Position numbers and translations under genes: made by a program. DNA of 64,000 nucleotides. Source: Neobacillus drentensis NBRC 102427. GTDB lineage: Bacteria; Bacillota; Bacilli; Bacillales; Cytobacillaceae. The notes beneath the pieces were generated by a model, which saw only the letters and a list, made by a program, of their open reading frames with translations, did not search any database and had not been told where the DNA came from. Where the stretch lies: NCBI RefSeq assembly GCF_001591445.1, contig NZ_BCUX01000003.1, positions 186,001-250,000 on the forward strand, read 5' to 3'. Shown here one piece after another: positions 1 to 8,408 of this stretch. How positions within the stretch are numbered: the first letter of the stretch is position 1; each line of letters starts with the position of its first letter.

Positions 1-282
1 ATGTGTGCCGGAAATGATTTGCGGCCGAACAAGTCCTGCTTCTCCTCCAAAAACGTCTGCATAGATTAATTCCAATGTATCTCTGCCAATATCGTCATAG
101 CCATAGCCGGTCGAGGGGAAAAAATGTGAATCACTGACACGATGTTTTTGATAGCTCTTTAAGACCCGAAATTGATTGGTTTCAATTCTACTGTCTATTT
201 CTTTATGTACTTTTGTGATTTGTTGTTCGACTGCTTCTACAAGCGGCTGAAGCTTTTCCCCATTTTTTAACTGTTGAAACAT
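1..282 (-). CDS. ynbB: YnbB-like PLP enzyme (aluminium-resistance / cystathionine beta-lyase family), C-terminus off window
   Basis: Only the first 94 codons are present; the gene runs off the left edge. The start MFQQLKNG is preceded by a GGAG ribosome site. The N-terminal segment contains HRVSDSHFFPSTGYGYDDIG followed by a GGEAGLVRPQIISGTH stretch, characteristic of the YnbB family of fold-type I PLP proteins annotated as involved in aluminium resistance or as methionine gamma-lyase-like. The PLP lysine lies outside the window. It starts 14 bases downstream of the hflX stop on the same strand, the hflX-ynbB order of Bacillus, so the two are probably co-transcribed. The real substrate is unknown. 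Confidence 0.85.
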   Translation of the reverse strand, partial: MFQQLKNGEKLQPLVEAVEQQITKVHKEIDSRIETNQFRVLKSYQKHRVSDSHFFPSTGYGYDDIGRDTLELIYADVFGGEAGLVRPQIISGTH

Positions 283-296
283 GTTGTAACTCCTAT

Positions 297-1556
297 CTAT
301 AGTGTGAATTTCAGTAATTGACCTGTAATTTGATGATCCTTTAACGTATATCCTTTGCAGCGATAGAATTGCTCCTCTTCATCAAATACCAGTTCTCTTA
401 AGATTGTCTCATTTTTTAATAAAGAAAGCAGCTTTCCTTCTGTGGAAGGTACCTGTACGTCATATGAATCCATCATTCCCATGACCACTTTCTCCATTTG
501 CAGCTTTAAGGCTAGACGATCACCTTCATCAAAGGCACTAATAAATGCAGTCGGTGTATCCGCAGTAGGGACAAAATCTGAATGCTGAATATCTTTTTTA
601 TTATAAACGGTTATTTGTGGAATATCTTTCACTTCCAAGTCTTCGAGCAGCTTTTTCACTGTTTTTTCATGATGAAAATAATCCGCGTTGGACATATCGA
701 CCACATGGAGAAGAAGGTCCGCCTCCTTGACTTCTTCAAGCGTGGAGCGAAAGGCAGCGATTAGTGCGGTCGGTAAATCTTGAATAAACCCAACTGTATC
801 TGTAATCAATGCGAGGAAGCCACTTGGTAAAATCAATTTACGTGTCATCGGGTCTAGGGTTGCGAACAATTGATTTTCCTCATAGGACTCCGCTTCGGAT
901 AATCGATTAAAAAGTGTTGATTTACCGGCATTGGTATAGCCGACAATCGCGACCTGAAAGGTTTTATTTTTCTTTCTTCTTTCTCTGTACCTCTCCCTGT
1001 GCTGAACGATAACAGAAAGTTGAGTTTTAATTTCATCGATTCTGCGACGGATATGCCTGCGGTCTGATTCTAACTTCGTTTCACCTGGTCCTCTAGTTCC
1101 TATCCCCCCACCGAGACGAGATAATGCGATTCCCTGACCGGCAAGACGAGGAAGCATGTATTGCATTTGGGCAAGTTCAACCTGTAATTTCCCTTCTTTA
1201 GAGCGCGCCCTTTGAGCAAAGATATCTAAGATGAGCTGGGTTCTGTCGATTACCCGGGCATTTAGTTCGGTTGAAAGATTTCTTTTTTGGCTTGGTGATA
1301 GTTCGTCATTAAAGATGACGATATCTGCCTCAAGCTCATCAACCAGAATATTGAGCTCCTCCACCTTCCCTTTACCTATATAGGTAGCAGGATGGCGGCG
1401 GTCCCGTTTTTGAACGACTGACATCAAAACTTCACCCTGAGCGGTTTCTGTCAATGCACCTAACTCTTCCATTGAATATTGAAACCGCAAATCATCCTCC
1501 CCATTGGTTTGACAGCCAACGAGGATCGCTTTCTCTTTTGTGTCTTTTTGTTCCAA
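297..1556 (-). CDS. hflX: GTPase HflX (ribosome-splitting / rescue GTPase)
   Basis: HflX binds the 50S subunit and helps split stalled ribosomes. Visible: the HflX N-terminal domain with the glycine motif [15 protein letters not shown], then a Ras-like G domain with G1 [10 protein letters not shown]3 DTVGF and G4 NKKD. I place the start at TTG 1556 (419 aa, close to the usual 420): AAAGGGAG lies 8 bases upstream and the protein begins [15 protein letters not shown] as in relatives. The frame is open to an ATG at 1634, but that has no ribosome site and adds a 26-residue tail resembling no HflX I know. ynbB follows in the same direction. Confidence 0.93.
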   Translation of the reverse strand: MEQKDTKEKAILVGCQTNGEDDLRFQYSMEELGALTETAQGEVLMSVVQKRDRRHPATYIGKGKVEELNILVDELEADIVIFNDELSPSQKRNLSTELNARVIDRTQLILDIFAQRARSKEGKLQVELAQMQYMLPRLAGQGIALSRLGGGIGTRGPGETKLESDRRHIRRRIDEIKTQLSVIVQHRERYRERRKKNKTFQVAIVGYTNAGKSTLFNRLSEAESYEENQLFATLDPMTRKLILPSGFLALITDTVGFIQDLPTALIAAFRSTLEEVKEADLLLHVVDMSNADYFHHEKTVKKLLEDLEVKDIPQITVYNKKDIQHSDFVPTADTPTAFISAFDEGDRLALKLQMEKVVMGMMDSYDVQVPSTEGKLLSLLKNETILRELVFDEEEQFYRCKGYTLKDHQITGQLLKFTL

Positions 1557-1640
1557 AAAGCATTCTCCCTTTCCTAACTTCTTTCCTCCATCATAACAAA
1601 AAACAGTTGCATACTCTAATTTTCCCATAATCACTAAAAA

Positions 1641-1706
1641 GTTATTGTAATTTTTCCGAAAAGTTATTGTAATTTTTCTGAAAGGTTATTGTAATTTTTC
1701 TGAATC
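1641..1706. repeat. Three tandem 22-bp repeats upstream of hflX
   Basis: Three head-to-tail copies of GTTATTGTAATTTTTCYGAA plus two bases start at 1641, 1663 and 1685. They differ only at a C/T position and the last bases. They lie between the hflX start and the divergent TRIC gene. The function is unknown; the spacing of about two helical turns would suit repeated protein binding. Confidence 0.8.
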
Positions 1707-1795
1707 ATGATAAAATTTTACTGTTTTAATATAATTGTTTTTCACTATGTTTATAGTATTTAATCAAATTAACTTTAAGGAGAAATCAGTTTAAA

Positions 1796-2401
1796 ATGAC
1801 TTGGGATGTTTTGAGTATGATTGGAACCATCGCCTTTGCCGTCAGTGGCGCCATTGTTGCGATGGAAGAGGAATATGATATTTTCGGAGTATATATATTA
1901 GGAATTGTCACCGCATTTGGGGGTGGGGCGATTCGAAACTTATTAATAGGTGTGCCTGTTTCAGCCCTTTGGGACCAAGGGGTATTTTTCCAAATTGCTA
2001 TATTATCTATTACAGCAGTGTTTCTATTTCCAAACAACCTGTTAAAGCACTGGCAAAAATGGGGGAACTTTTTTGATGCAATTGGCCTTTCCGCCTTTGC
2101 CATCCAAGGTGCCATCTACGCAGTTAAAATGAACCTTCCGTTAAGTGCCGTAATCGTTGCAGCAGTCTTAACAGGAATTGGCGGCGGCATTATTCGAGAT
2201 TTATTAGCCAGACGAAAACCAATGGTCCTAAGAGCGGAAATTTATGCACTATGGGCGATTCTTATCGCTCTTTCTATTGGACTAAAGATAACAGCAACTT
2301 CATGGCAGTTATATACGTTATTTATTCTTGTGACGGTTTTACGCGTCCTTTCGTATACCTATGATTGGAAACTTCCAATTCGTAAGCTTGGATCAAACTA
2401 A
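1796..2401 (+). CDS. TRIC-type cation channel family protein (UPF0126)
   Basis: A 201-residue polytopic membrane protein with two homologous glycine-rich halves: AFGGGAIRNLLIG near residues 40-52 and GIGGGIIRDLLAR near residues 122-134. This GGG-x-(I)-R-(D/N)-L signature and about seven hydrophobic segments define the UPF0126 family, whose structures are trimeric intracellular cation (TRIC) channels. A TTAAGGAG site precedes the ATG. It is a single gene, divergent from hflX, ending in a terminator shared with convergent spoVK. The physiological role in bacteria is not settled; potassium or other monovalent ion flux is inferred from structure. Confidence 0.85.
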   Translation: MTWDVLSMIGTIAFAVSGAIVAMEEEYDIFGVYILGIVTAFGGGAIRNLLIGVPVSALWDQGVFFQIAILSITAVFLFPNNLLKHWQKWGNFFDAIGLSAFAIQGAIYAVKMNLPLSAVIVAAVLTGIGGGIIRDLLARRKPMVLRAEIYALWAILIALSIGLKITATSWQLYTLFILVTVLRVLSYTYDWKLPIRKLGSN

Positions 2402-2412
2402 TTCATCCAAAT

Positions 2413-2449
2413 AAAAATGGCAGATTGCTTAGAATCTGCCATTTTTTTT
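2413..2449. terminator. Bidirectional terminator between the UPF0126 gene and spoVK
   Basis: The stem AAATGGCAGATT / AATCTGCCATTT has a short loop. It is followed by a T-run on the plus strand and by TTTTTA on the minus strand, and it overlaps the last base pairs of spoVK. Confidence 0.85.
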
Positions 2450-3395
2450 AATCTTCCTCAAACACGAGGTCATTGCTTCTAAGGGTCATTAACTCGTGTC
2501 TGTCATAGCTATTTAACATAAGGAGCCTCATCGCTTGAGCACGAATTGATTTTTCAATAATATTCCTGACATACCTCCCATTTGAAAAACTATTGGGACT
2601 TAATACTGCTTTAACCCAGATTAAATGTTCCTTTAACTTTTTTTCTGCCTCATGGCTAAAAGTGTATTCACGTTCGACTAGCATCCTTGCTGAAATTTCC
2701 ATTAACTGGTTGATGTTGTAGTCCGGAAAATCAATTACTAATGGAAAGCGTGAATGGAGCCCGGGATTAAGGGTTAAGAAATAATCCATCTCCCTTGAAT
2801 ATCCAGCAAGAATAAGAATAAACTCATGCTGCTTATCCTCCATATGTTTCACTAGTGTATCGATTGCCTCTTTCCCAAAATCCTTTTCACCGCCGCGCCC
2901 CAACGAGTAGGCCTCATCGATGAATAATATTCCACCTTGGGCCTTCTTGATTAAATCCCTCGTCTTTTGCGCTGTATGACCAATGTACTCACCAACAAGG
3001 TCAGCACGTTCCGCCTCAATTAAATGCCCTTTTGATAAAACGTTCATTTTTTGAAATAATTTACCTATTAATCTAGCGACTGTTGTTTTACCTGTGCCTG
3101 GATTTCCTTTAAACATCATATGGAGGGCTTGTTTTCTTGCTTTTAAACCCATTTCCTCACGTTTTTTATTGACGTAAATCCAAGCATAGATTTCTTTTAT
3201 CATCCTTTTCATTTCGTCCATGCCAACCAAAGCTCCTAACTCCTCTTCAATTTCCTTTAGAGCCGCATGCTCAACTGGAATGTCCTTTGGAACCACTTGA
3301 AAGTCAGGTAACTCTTTTGAAATTGTTTTCCCTTTTTGTGAATTGAGGACAACACTTATTTGGCCGTTACTTTTCATTCGGATGGGTTGGTCCAA
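2448..3395 (-). CDS. spoVK: Stage V sporulation protein K, AAA+ ATPase
   Basis: A CbxX/CfxQ-type AAA+ ATPase made in the mother cell and needed for spore maturation. Walker A GNPGTGKTT and Walker B ILFIDEAYSL are visible, as are the sensor region LILAGYSREMD and arginine fingers in NPGLHSRFP. I choose the TTG at 3395 (LDQPIRMKSNGQ, 315 aa) because GAGAGGTG lies 6 bases before it. The upstream GTG at 3404 overlaps that ribosome site. The protein aligns through its length with B. subtilis SpoVK as I recall it. It sits downstream of hfq on the same strand, separated by a terminator, so it has its own promoter, presumably sporulation-specific. Confidence 0.93.
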   Translation of the reverse strand: MDQPIRMKSNGQISVVLNSQKGKTISKELPDFQVVPKDIPVEHAALKEIEEELGALVGMDEMKRMIKEIYAWIYVNKKREEMGLKARKQALHMMFKGNPGTGKTTVARLIGKLFQKMNVLSKGHLIEAERADLVGEYIGHTAQKTRDLIKKAQGGILFIDEAYSLGRGGEKDFGKEAIDTLVKHMEDKQHEFILILAGYSREMDYFLTLNPGLHSRFPLVIDFPDYNINQLMEISARMLVEREYTFSHEAEKKLKEHLIWVKAVLSPNSFSNGRYVRNIIEKSIRAQAMRLLMLNSYDRHELMTLRSNDLVFEED

Positions 3396-3554
3396 AGCTT
3401 TCACCTCTCATTTTTGCCAACAGATTACGTAGGATGGTTTTTATCGCTACTCAGAATTTATATTGAACTCATTTATTTGCGCAAAGGAAAGCATAACCCT
3501 TCATTTTATATGTATTCAAACACCTTGAAATTCATTAAAAAAGTTTTTTATAAA

Positions 3555-3582
3555 TAAAAAAAGCCCATTGGTATGGGCTTCA
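3555..3582 (-). terminator. Terminator of hfq
   Basis: On the minus strand the stem AAGCCCAT / ATGGGCTT with a 4-base loop is followed by seven T residues, shortly after the hfq stop. Confidence 0.85.
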
Positions 3583-3591
3583 CAGACAAGT

Positions 3592-3822
3592 TTATTGGTT
3601 TTCCAATTCAAGATGAACATTTCTTTGGGGCGCAAAGGTTGAAATCGCATGCTTGAATACTAATTGTTGCTTTCCTTCGGATTCAAACAGTACGGTAAAA
3701 TTATCAAAGCCCTTTATCTGGCCTCTTAATTGAAATCCGTTAAGTAAAAAGACGGTAACATGTATGTTATCTTTGCGGCACAGGTTTAAAAATTGATCCT
3801 GAATATTGATTGTTGTTTTCAT
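3592..3822 (-). CDS. hfq: RNA chaperone Hfq
   Basis: A 76-residue Sm-like protein. The Sm1 region contains [21 protein letters not shown] and the Sm2 region ends in [10 protein letters not shown], where Hfqs usually have YKHAISTI. It forms a hexameric RNA-binding ring; in Bacillus its effect on small-RNA regulation is mild. AGAGGAGG lies 7 bases before the ATG. The gene starts 26 bases after the miaA stop, the conserved miaA-hfq pair, and is followed by a strong terminator. Confidence 0.97.
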   Translation of the reverse strand: MKTTINIQDQFLNLCRKDNIHVTVFLLNGFQLRGQIKGFDNFTVLFESEGKQQLVFKHAISTFAPQRNVHLELENQ

Positions 3823-3848
3823 TTGTATTTCCTCCTCTTTTATCTCTA

Positions 3849-4814
3849 CTAATATGTATTCGATTTTACTTGAAGCTTTCCTTCAATACAACGTGAAATT
3901 TCCGTTATTTTTTTTGAGGTGTCCTCCACATCGGTCATATCAAACCATGTTACCTCCATTTTGTTCCGAAACCAAGTTAATTGCCTTTTGGCATATCTTC
4001 TTGAATTTTGTTTTAAATTGGCGATAGCTTCTTCTAAGGTAACCTTCCCCTCTAAATAGGCATAGATTTCTTTGTAGCCAATTGCCTGGATTGATTGACA
4101 ACCACGCAAACCCTGTTGATATAACCCGTTTACTTCCTCAATAAGTCCTTCCTCCATCATTAAATCCACCCGATAATTAATGCGCTCATAAAGTTTCTCT
4201 CGTTCCATTGATAAACCAACAATGGCTGTATTGTACAATAGGTCCGGTTGTTGAATGCTTTGGAATTCTTGCATCGTCTTCCCGGTAAGATGGAAAATCT
4301 CAAGTGCACGAATGACTCTTCTTATATTATTTGGATGGATTTGTGAAGCACTTCCCGGATCCACCTCCAACAATTCTTTATACAATGCTTCATTTCCTAT
4401 TTTCTGCACTCTATCCTCTAGCATGAGACGATAAGACTCATCTCCCGGAACATCAGAAAATTGATAATCATAAATGACGGACTGAATATACAGTCCTGTT
4501 CCACCGACAATAATGGGCAGTTTTCCTTTCTTGGAAATCTCTTCTATTTTAGCCCGAACTAGGTGTTGAAATTCAGCGACAGAAAAGTTTTCAAAAGGCT
4601 CTTTAATATCAATTAGATAGTGAGGAATTCCTTCCATTTCAACCTTTTTGATCTTTGCCGTCCCAATATCCATGCCACGATAGATTTGCATAGAATCTCC
4701 ACTGATAATTTCACCATTATAGCGTTTAGCCATTTCGATACTTAACTTTGTTTTTCCCACTGCGGTTGGTCCGATGATTACTAATAATTTTTGTTTTGAA
4801 TCCAATATTTTCAC
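3849..4814 (-). CDS. miaA: tRNA dimethylallyltransferase MiaA
   Basis: Transfers a dimethylallyl group to A37 of tRNAs reading UNN codons. The 321-residue protein has the P-loop [11 protein letters not shown] at the N-terminus, the [16 protein letters not shown] substrate segment, the VGGTGLYIQ motif and the [11 protein letters not shown] motif near the C-terminus. The start is GTG with AAGGGATAAGG just upstream. It is first in a miaA-hfq operon, 293 bases from the divergent mreBH gene. Confidence 0.96.
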   Translation of the reverse strand: MKILDSKQKLLVIIGPTAVGKTKLSIEMAKRYNGEIISGDSMQIYRGMDIGTAKIKKVEMEGIPHYLIDIKEPFENFSVAEFQHLVRAKIEEISKKGKLPIIVGGTGLYIQSVIYDYQFSDVPGDESYRLMLEDRVQKIGNEALYKELLEVDPGSASQIHPNNIRRVIRALEIFHLTGKTMQEFQSIQQPDLLYNTAIVGLSMEREKLYERINYRVDLMMEEGLIEEVNGLYQQGLRGCQSIQAIGYKEIYAYLEGKVTLEEAIANLKQNSRRYAKRQLTWFRNKMEVTWFDMTDVEDTSKKITEISRCIEGKLQVKSNTY

Positions 4815-5039
4815 ACTGCCTTATCCCTTTTTCAGTGAAAGCAGGGTTATGATTCCACTTCCACCCCTTTTATCGTAACATAATTTTTAAAAGCAGTTGA
4901 ACATCAAACTAGTATACACATAAAAGTTGTTTTCTATGCCGTAAATCTAACAGAAAATTTTTTATTCAATTTTCTTCCCAAACAGGAATATTTTACATGT
5001 AAATTTACAAAAGGATAACGGTTCATTTACAAAGCGCTT

Positions 5040-5075
5040 ACCACCCCCACATTTATGTTAGACTAACGCGTAGCT
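5040..5075 (+). promoter_or_regulatory. Possible SigI-type promoter for mreBH
   Basis: ACCACCCCCA at 5040-5049 is a C-rich -35-like box, and CGCGTA at 5067-5072 lies about 18 bases downstream. In B. subtilis, mreBH is known to depend on the heat-induced factor SigI, whose promoters carry a C-rich -35 box and a CGAA-like -10. The -10 match is imperfect, so this is tentative. Confidence 0.35.
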
Positions 5076-5113
5076 TATTTTGAATGAAAAATAGGGAAAT
5101 TAGGTGAATGATT

Positions 5114-6121
5114 ATGTTATCTACTTTTGATATAGGTATTGATTTAGGTACTGCAAATATACTAGTTTATAGTAAAAATAAAGGAATCGTTATTAATGAA
5201 CCATCTGTTGTGGCGATTGATACCGTTACGAAAAATGTTGTTGCTGTTGGTGCTGAAGCGAAGGAAATGATTGGAAAGACACCGGAAAAAATCGTCGCGA
5301 TTCGTCCAATGAAGGATGGAGTCATCGCTGATTATGATGTAACGACGGAATTGCTAAAACACATTATGCGTATGGCCTCTAAAAAAATTGGCTTTGCGGT
5401 TCGTAAACCGAATGTCGTGGTTAGTATTCCATCTGGATCGACAAGTGTGGAAAGAAGAGCGATCCAAGATGCAGTAAAACAGGCAGGGGCAAAAAGGATA
5501 AGCTTAATTGAGGAACCCGTTGCAGCGGCCATTGGCGCAGGCTTGCCAGTTGATGAACCGGTGGCAAACGTGGTTGTCGATATTGGCGGCGGCAATACCG
5601 AGGTAGCGATTATTTCCTTTGGCGGGGTCGTTGCTTGCCATTCTATTAAAATTGGTGGCGACCGACTTGATGATGATATTATTCAACATGTTCGGAAGGA
5701 ATATAATATCCTGATAGGTGAAAGAACAGCGGAAAACATCAAAATGGAAATTGGTTTTGCTCTCATTGACCATGAAGAGCGTTTCATGGATGTTCGCGGG
5801 CGCGACCTTTTAACCGGACTGCCAAAAACGATTAAACTATCATCCTATGAAATTCGCGTGGCCATCAAGGAAGCCTTATTGCATATTTTAGAAGCAATTC
5901 GTGCGACCTTAGAAGATTGTCCAGCCGAGCTAAGTGGAGACATCGTAGACAGGGGCGTCATTCTAACCGGTGGTGGAGCTTTATTGAACGGGATGGAGGC
6001 TTGGCTAAGCGAAGAGATTGTCGTTCCTGTCCAGCTTGCTCCCAACCCGCTTGAATCGGTAGCAACAGGGACTGGAAAGGCCCTGCAATATATGAGCAAA
6101 CTTCCCGTTGCAATGAAATAA
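5114..6121 (+). CDS. mreBH: Rod-shape actin homologue MreBH
   Basis: A bacterial actin that organises lateral cell-wall synthesis and LytE-type hydrolase placement. Actin ATPase motifs are visible: phosphate 1 [15 protein letters not shown], phosphate 2 [12 protein letters not shown], and the adenosine motif [13 protein letters not shown]. The sequence follows MreBH rather than Mbl or MreB ([28 protein letters not shown]). I use the second ATG (5114): GGTG lies 7 bases upstream, giving 335 aa, the usual MreBH length. The ATG at 5108 is too close to that site. It is a single gene followed by a terminator, located between miaA and mutL. Confidence 0.92.
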   Translation: MLSTFDIGIDLGTANILVYSKNKGIVINEPSVVAIDTVTKNVVAVGAEAKEMIGKTPEKIVAIRPMKDGVIADYDVTTELLKHIMRMASKKIGFAVRKPNVVVSIPSGSTSVERRAIQDAVKQAGAKRISLIEEPVAAAIGAGLPVDEPVANVVVDIGGGNTEVAIISFGGVVACHSIKIGGDRLDDDIIQHVRKEYNILIGERTAENIKMEIGFALIDHEERFMDVRGRDLLTGLPKTIKLSSYEIRVAIKEALLHILEAIRATLEDCPAELSGDIVDRGVILTGGGALLNGMEAWLSEEIVVPVQLAPNPLESVATGTGKALQYMSKLPVAMK

Positions 6122-6181
6122 GCATCAATTTGTGGGGAGATCATCTCTAATGATTGCACTCTAAGTAATAGTAATATCAGT

Positions 6182-6214
6182 GCTGCAGAAGAATCCTTTT
6201 CTGCAGCCTTTTTC
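6182..6214 (+). terminator. Terminator of mreBH
   Basis: The stem GCTGCAGAA / TTCTGCAGC is followed by CTTTTTC on the plus strand, about 60 bases after the mreBH stop. Confidence 0.85.
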
Positions 6215-6271
6215 ATATTGGGTCGTCTTGAGGAACCTGTCTACGTGACCGTGGTTAATGATTATTCTTCC

Positions 6272-6375
6272 AATCGTTACCGTGAACAGGCTTTTCCACC
6301 AACGGCGGGAACGAATAGGTTCTAATCGTTACCGTGAACAAGCTTTTTGACCTATGGCGGGCACGAATAGGTTCG
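6272..6375. repeat. Two tandem 52-bp imperfect repeats between mreBH and mutL
   Basis: Two adjacent copies, 6272-6323 and 6324-6375, share AATCGTTACCGTGAACA, then a CTTTT tract, GGCGGG and ACGAATAGGTTC. Related words such as CTACGTGACCGTGG and GGGCACGTAGAAC flank them at 6241 and 6374, so a larger decayed array is likely. No open frame is convincing. The remaining bases of 6122-6460 hold only two terminators. Confidence 0.75.
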
Positions 6376-6425
6376 GGCACGTAGAACCCTTTTCAACACT
6401 AAAATTTAATGAATGCTCAAAATAA

Positions 6426-6456
6426 AAGAACGTTCCCATAAATAGGAACGTTCTTC
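6426..6456 (-). terminator. Terminator of the mutS-mutL operon
   Basis: The perfect stem AAGAACGTTCC / GGAACGTTCTT with a 7-base loop is followed by TTATTT on the minus strand, directly after the mutL stop. Confidence 0.85.
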
Positions 6457-6460
6457 ACTG

Positions 6461-8395
6461 TTACATCACCCGTTTAAACATCTTCTCCATCTCATAAACC
6501 GAGTAATGAACAATAATTGGTCTGCCGTGCGGACAAGTAAATGGATCCGACGCTTTCCGCAGATCATCTAACAGTGCTTGGATTTCATCATTTCGTAAGT
6601 GACGATTCGCTTTTATCGACGCTTTGCAGCTCATCATAATTGCTGCTTCTTCGCGTAGTTTCTTAATATCCACCTTTTTCATCAATAAAAGCTGTTCAAT
6701 CATGTCCTCGATGATTTGTTTTTCCTCCCCTTTTGGGAACCACTGTGGATGGGATCGGACAATAAAACTATTCAATCCGAACTCCTCTAGAAAAACTCCG
6801 ACCTTTTCGAGCTCAGCCTGGTGTTCATTTATTTTCAAAAATTCATCTGTCGAGTATTCAAAGGTTATCGGCACAAGCATTTCCTGCAGTTCTGATTGGA
6901 CCTGTCCTACTTTCTCCCGGAAATACTCATACTTTAACCGTTCCTGCGCCGCATGCTGATCAATGATATATAAGCCATTTTCATTTTGTGCAAAAATATA
7001 GGTGCCATGCATTTGTCCGATTGGATATAACCGAGGAACCCTGCTCTCAGAAGAAGCAGCACAACCTGTTTCACTCGATTCAAAGTTGTGTTCAACACTG
7101 GTGGTGGTACTTGCATCAGACTTAGCCTGCGATTCACTAAATGGATTGGTCTCGTACCAGGTGTCAGTCACCACCGTCTCTTCGTTAACAGAGTGACCTG
7201 ATAACTTTGAAATTGGGTGTTCCTCTGGCATTTCCAGCCACGGACGGCGCTCTTGAACGATTGCTGTTGCTGCAGGTGCAGGTTGGTGCCATTCCAACTC
7301 TTTTCGCTCAGTAGTAGGTGAAGGTTTTGTGCCTTCATCTAGCACTAAAGAAGTCTGTTCTTCCTTCGGTGTCTCCTTTTTCACCGCAGTATAGGCTGTC
7401 GGGATCAGGATTTTTGATTTAAACACCTCTTTAATCGTCGTTGTGACGAGCTCATTCAATTCTGCTTCTTTACTAATACGGACCTCCATTTTCGAGGGAT
7501 GAACATTCACATCCACTAATAACGGGTCCATCTCAATATTCAGAAGAACAATCGGGAACCTGCCGATTGGCAGCAATGTGTGATAACCTTCCTGGATAGC
7601 CTTGGCTAACGGATAGTTTTTTATAAATCGCCCATTAATCATCGTCGAAATATAGTTTCTAGAAGCTCTCGTTACCTCAGGCATCGAAGCAAATCCGTTT
7701 ATTTTATAATCAAGCGAGGTGCCTGAGATAGGAACAAGCTGTTTGGCGATACCCAATCCATAAATCGACGCTAAAACCTGACGAACATCACCGTTTCCAT
7801 TGGTCTGTAACAATTTCCGTTCATTGTGTATAAGACGGAAGGCAACCTCTGGATGAGAAAGAGCCAGTCGATTCACAACGTCGGTAATATTTCCGAGCTC
7901 GGTATGAATTGTCTTCATATATTTTAACCGAGCTGGTGTGTTGAAAAATAAATCGGTAATCGTGATATCGGTCCCGCGTCTGCTTGATGCTTTTTCGAAC
8001 GTTTCGACCTTGCCGCCTTCAATCACCAATCGGTTCCCGGCCCCTTCTCCTGTAGAGGTCTTCATCTCTAGTCTGGAAACGGAGGCGACACTCGGCAGGG
8101 CTTCCCCACGGAAGCCAAGGGTGCGGATTCGGAATAGGTCATTTTCATTTTTGATTTTGGATGTCGCATGGCGTTGAAAGGCAAGTAAGACATCCTCTTC
8201 CTCGATTCCATTTCCATTATCAGTTATCCGGATTTTCGCGAGTCCCGCTTCCTCTACCTCAATTTCAATCACCGTACTGCCGGCATCAATCGCATTTTCA
8301 ACAAGTTCTTTGACAACAGAGGCTGGTCGTTCAACTACTTCCCCCGCCGCAATTTTATTGGATAAGGCATCATCTAATTGAATGATTTTACCCAT
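6461..8395 (-). CDS. mutL: DNA mismatch repair protein MutL
   Basis: A GHKL ATPase and latent endonuclease that links MutS to strand removal. The N-terminal ATPase shows [18 protein letters not shown] and [13 protein letters not shown]. An unconserved linker rich in charged and polar residues follows (about residues 330-450). The C-terminal domain has the endonuclease motif [12 protein letters not shown], then [11 protein letters not shown] and CPHGRPI, as expected in bacteria without MutH. It is 644 aa. The start ATG is preceded by GGGGGTGAAT, and it begins 13 bases after the mutS stop, so the pair forms an operon. Confidence 0.96.
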   Translation of the reverse strand: MGKIIQLDDALSNKIAAGEVVERPASVVKELVENAIDAGSTVIEIEVEEAGLAKIRITDNGNGIEEEDVLLAFQRHATSKIKNENDLFRIRTLGFRGEALPSVASVSRLEMKTSTGEGAGNRLVIEGGKVETFEKASSRRGTDITITDLFFNTPARLKYMKTIHTELGNITDVVNRLALSHPEVAFRLIHNERKLLQTNGNGDVRQVLASIYGLGIAKQLVPISGTSLDYKINGFASMPEVTRASRNYISTMINGRFIKNYPLAKAIQEGYHTLLPIGRFPIVLLNIEMDPLLVDVNVHPSKMEVRISKEAELNELVTTTIKEVFKSKILIPTAYTAVKKETPKEEQTSLVLDEGTKPSPTTERKELEWHQPAPAATAIVQERRPWLEMPEEHPISKLSGHSVNEETVVTDTWYETNPFSESQAKSDASTTTSVEHNFESSETGCAASSESRVPRLYPIGQMHGTYIFAQNENGLYIIDQHAAQERLKYEYFREKVGQVQSELQEMLVPITFEYSTDEFLKINEHQAELEKVGVFLEEFGLNSFIVRSHPQWFPKGEEKQIIEDMIEQLLLMKKVDIKKLREEAAIMMSCKASIKANRHLRNDEIQALLDDLRKASDPFTCPHGRPIIVHYSVYEMEKMFKRVM

Positions 8396-8408
8396 TCGGA
8401 TTCACCCC

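Noticed and set aside
297-1634. HflX starting at the upstream ATG (445 aa)
   Set aside because: There is no ribosome site, and the 26 extra residues are unlike the family; TTG 1556 has a good site and gives normal length.
5031-5045. cre-like AAGCGCTT upstream of mreBH
   Set aside because: Three mismatches to the cre consensus, no catabolic gene, and it abuts the more plausible SigI-type box.
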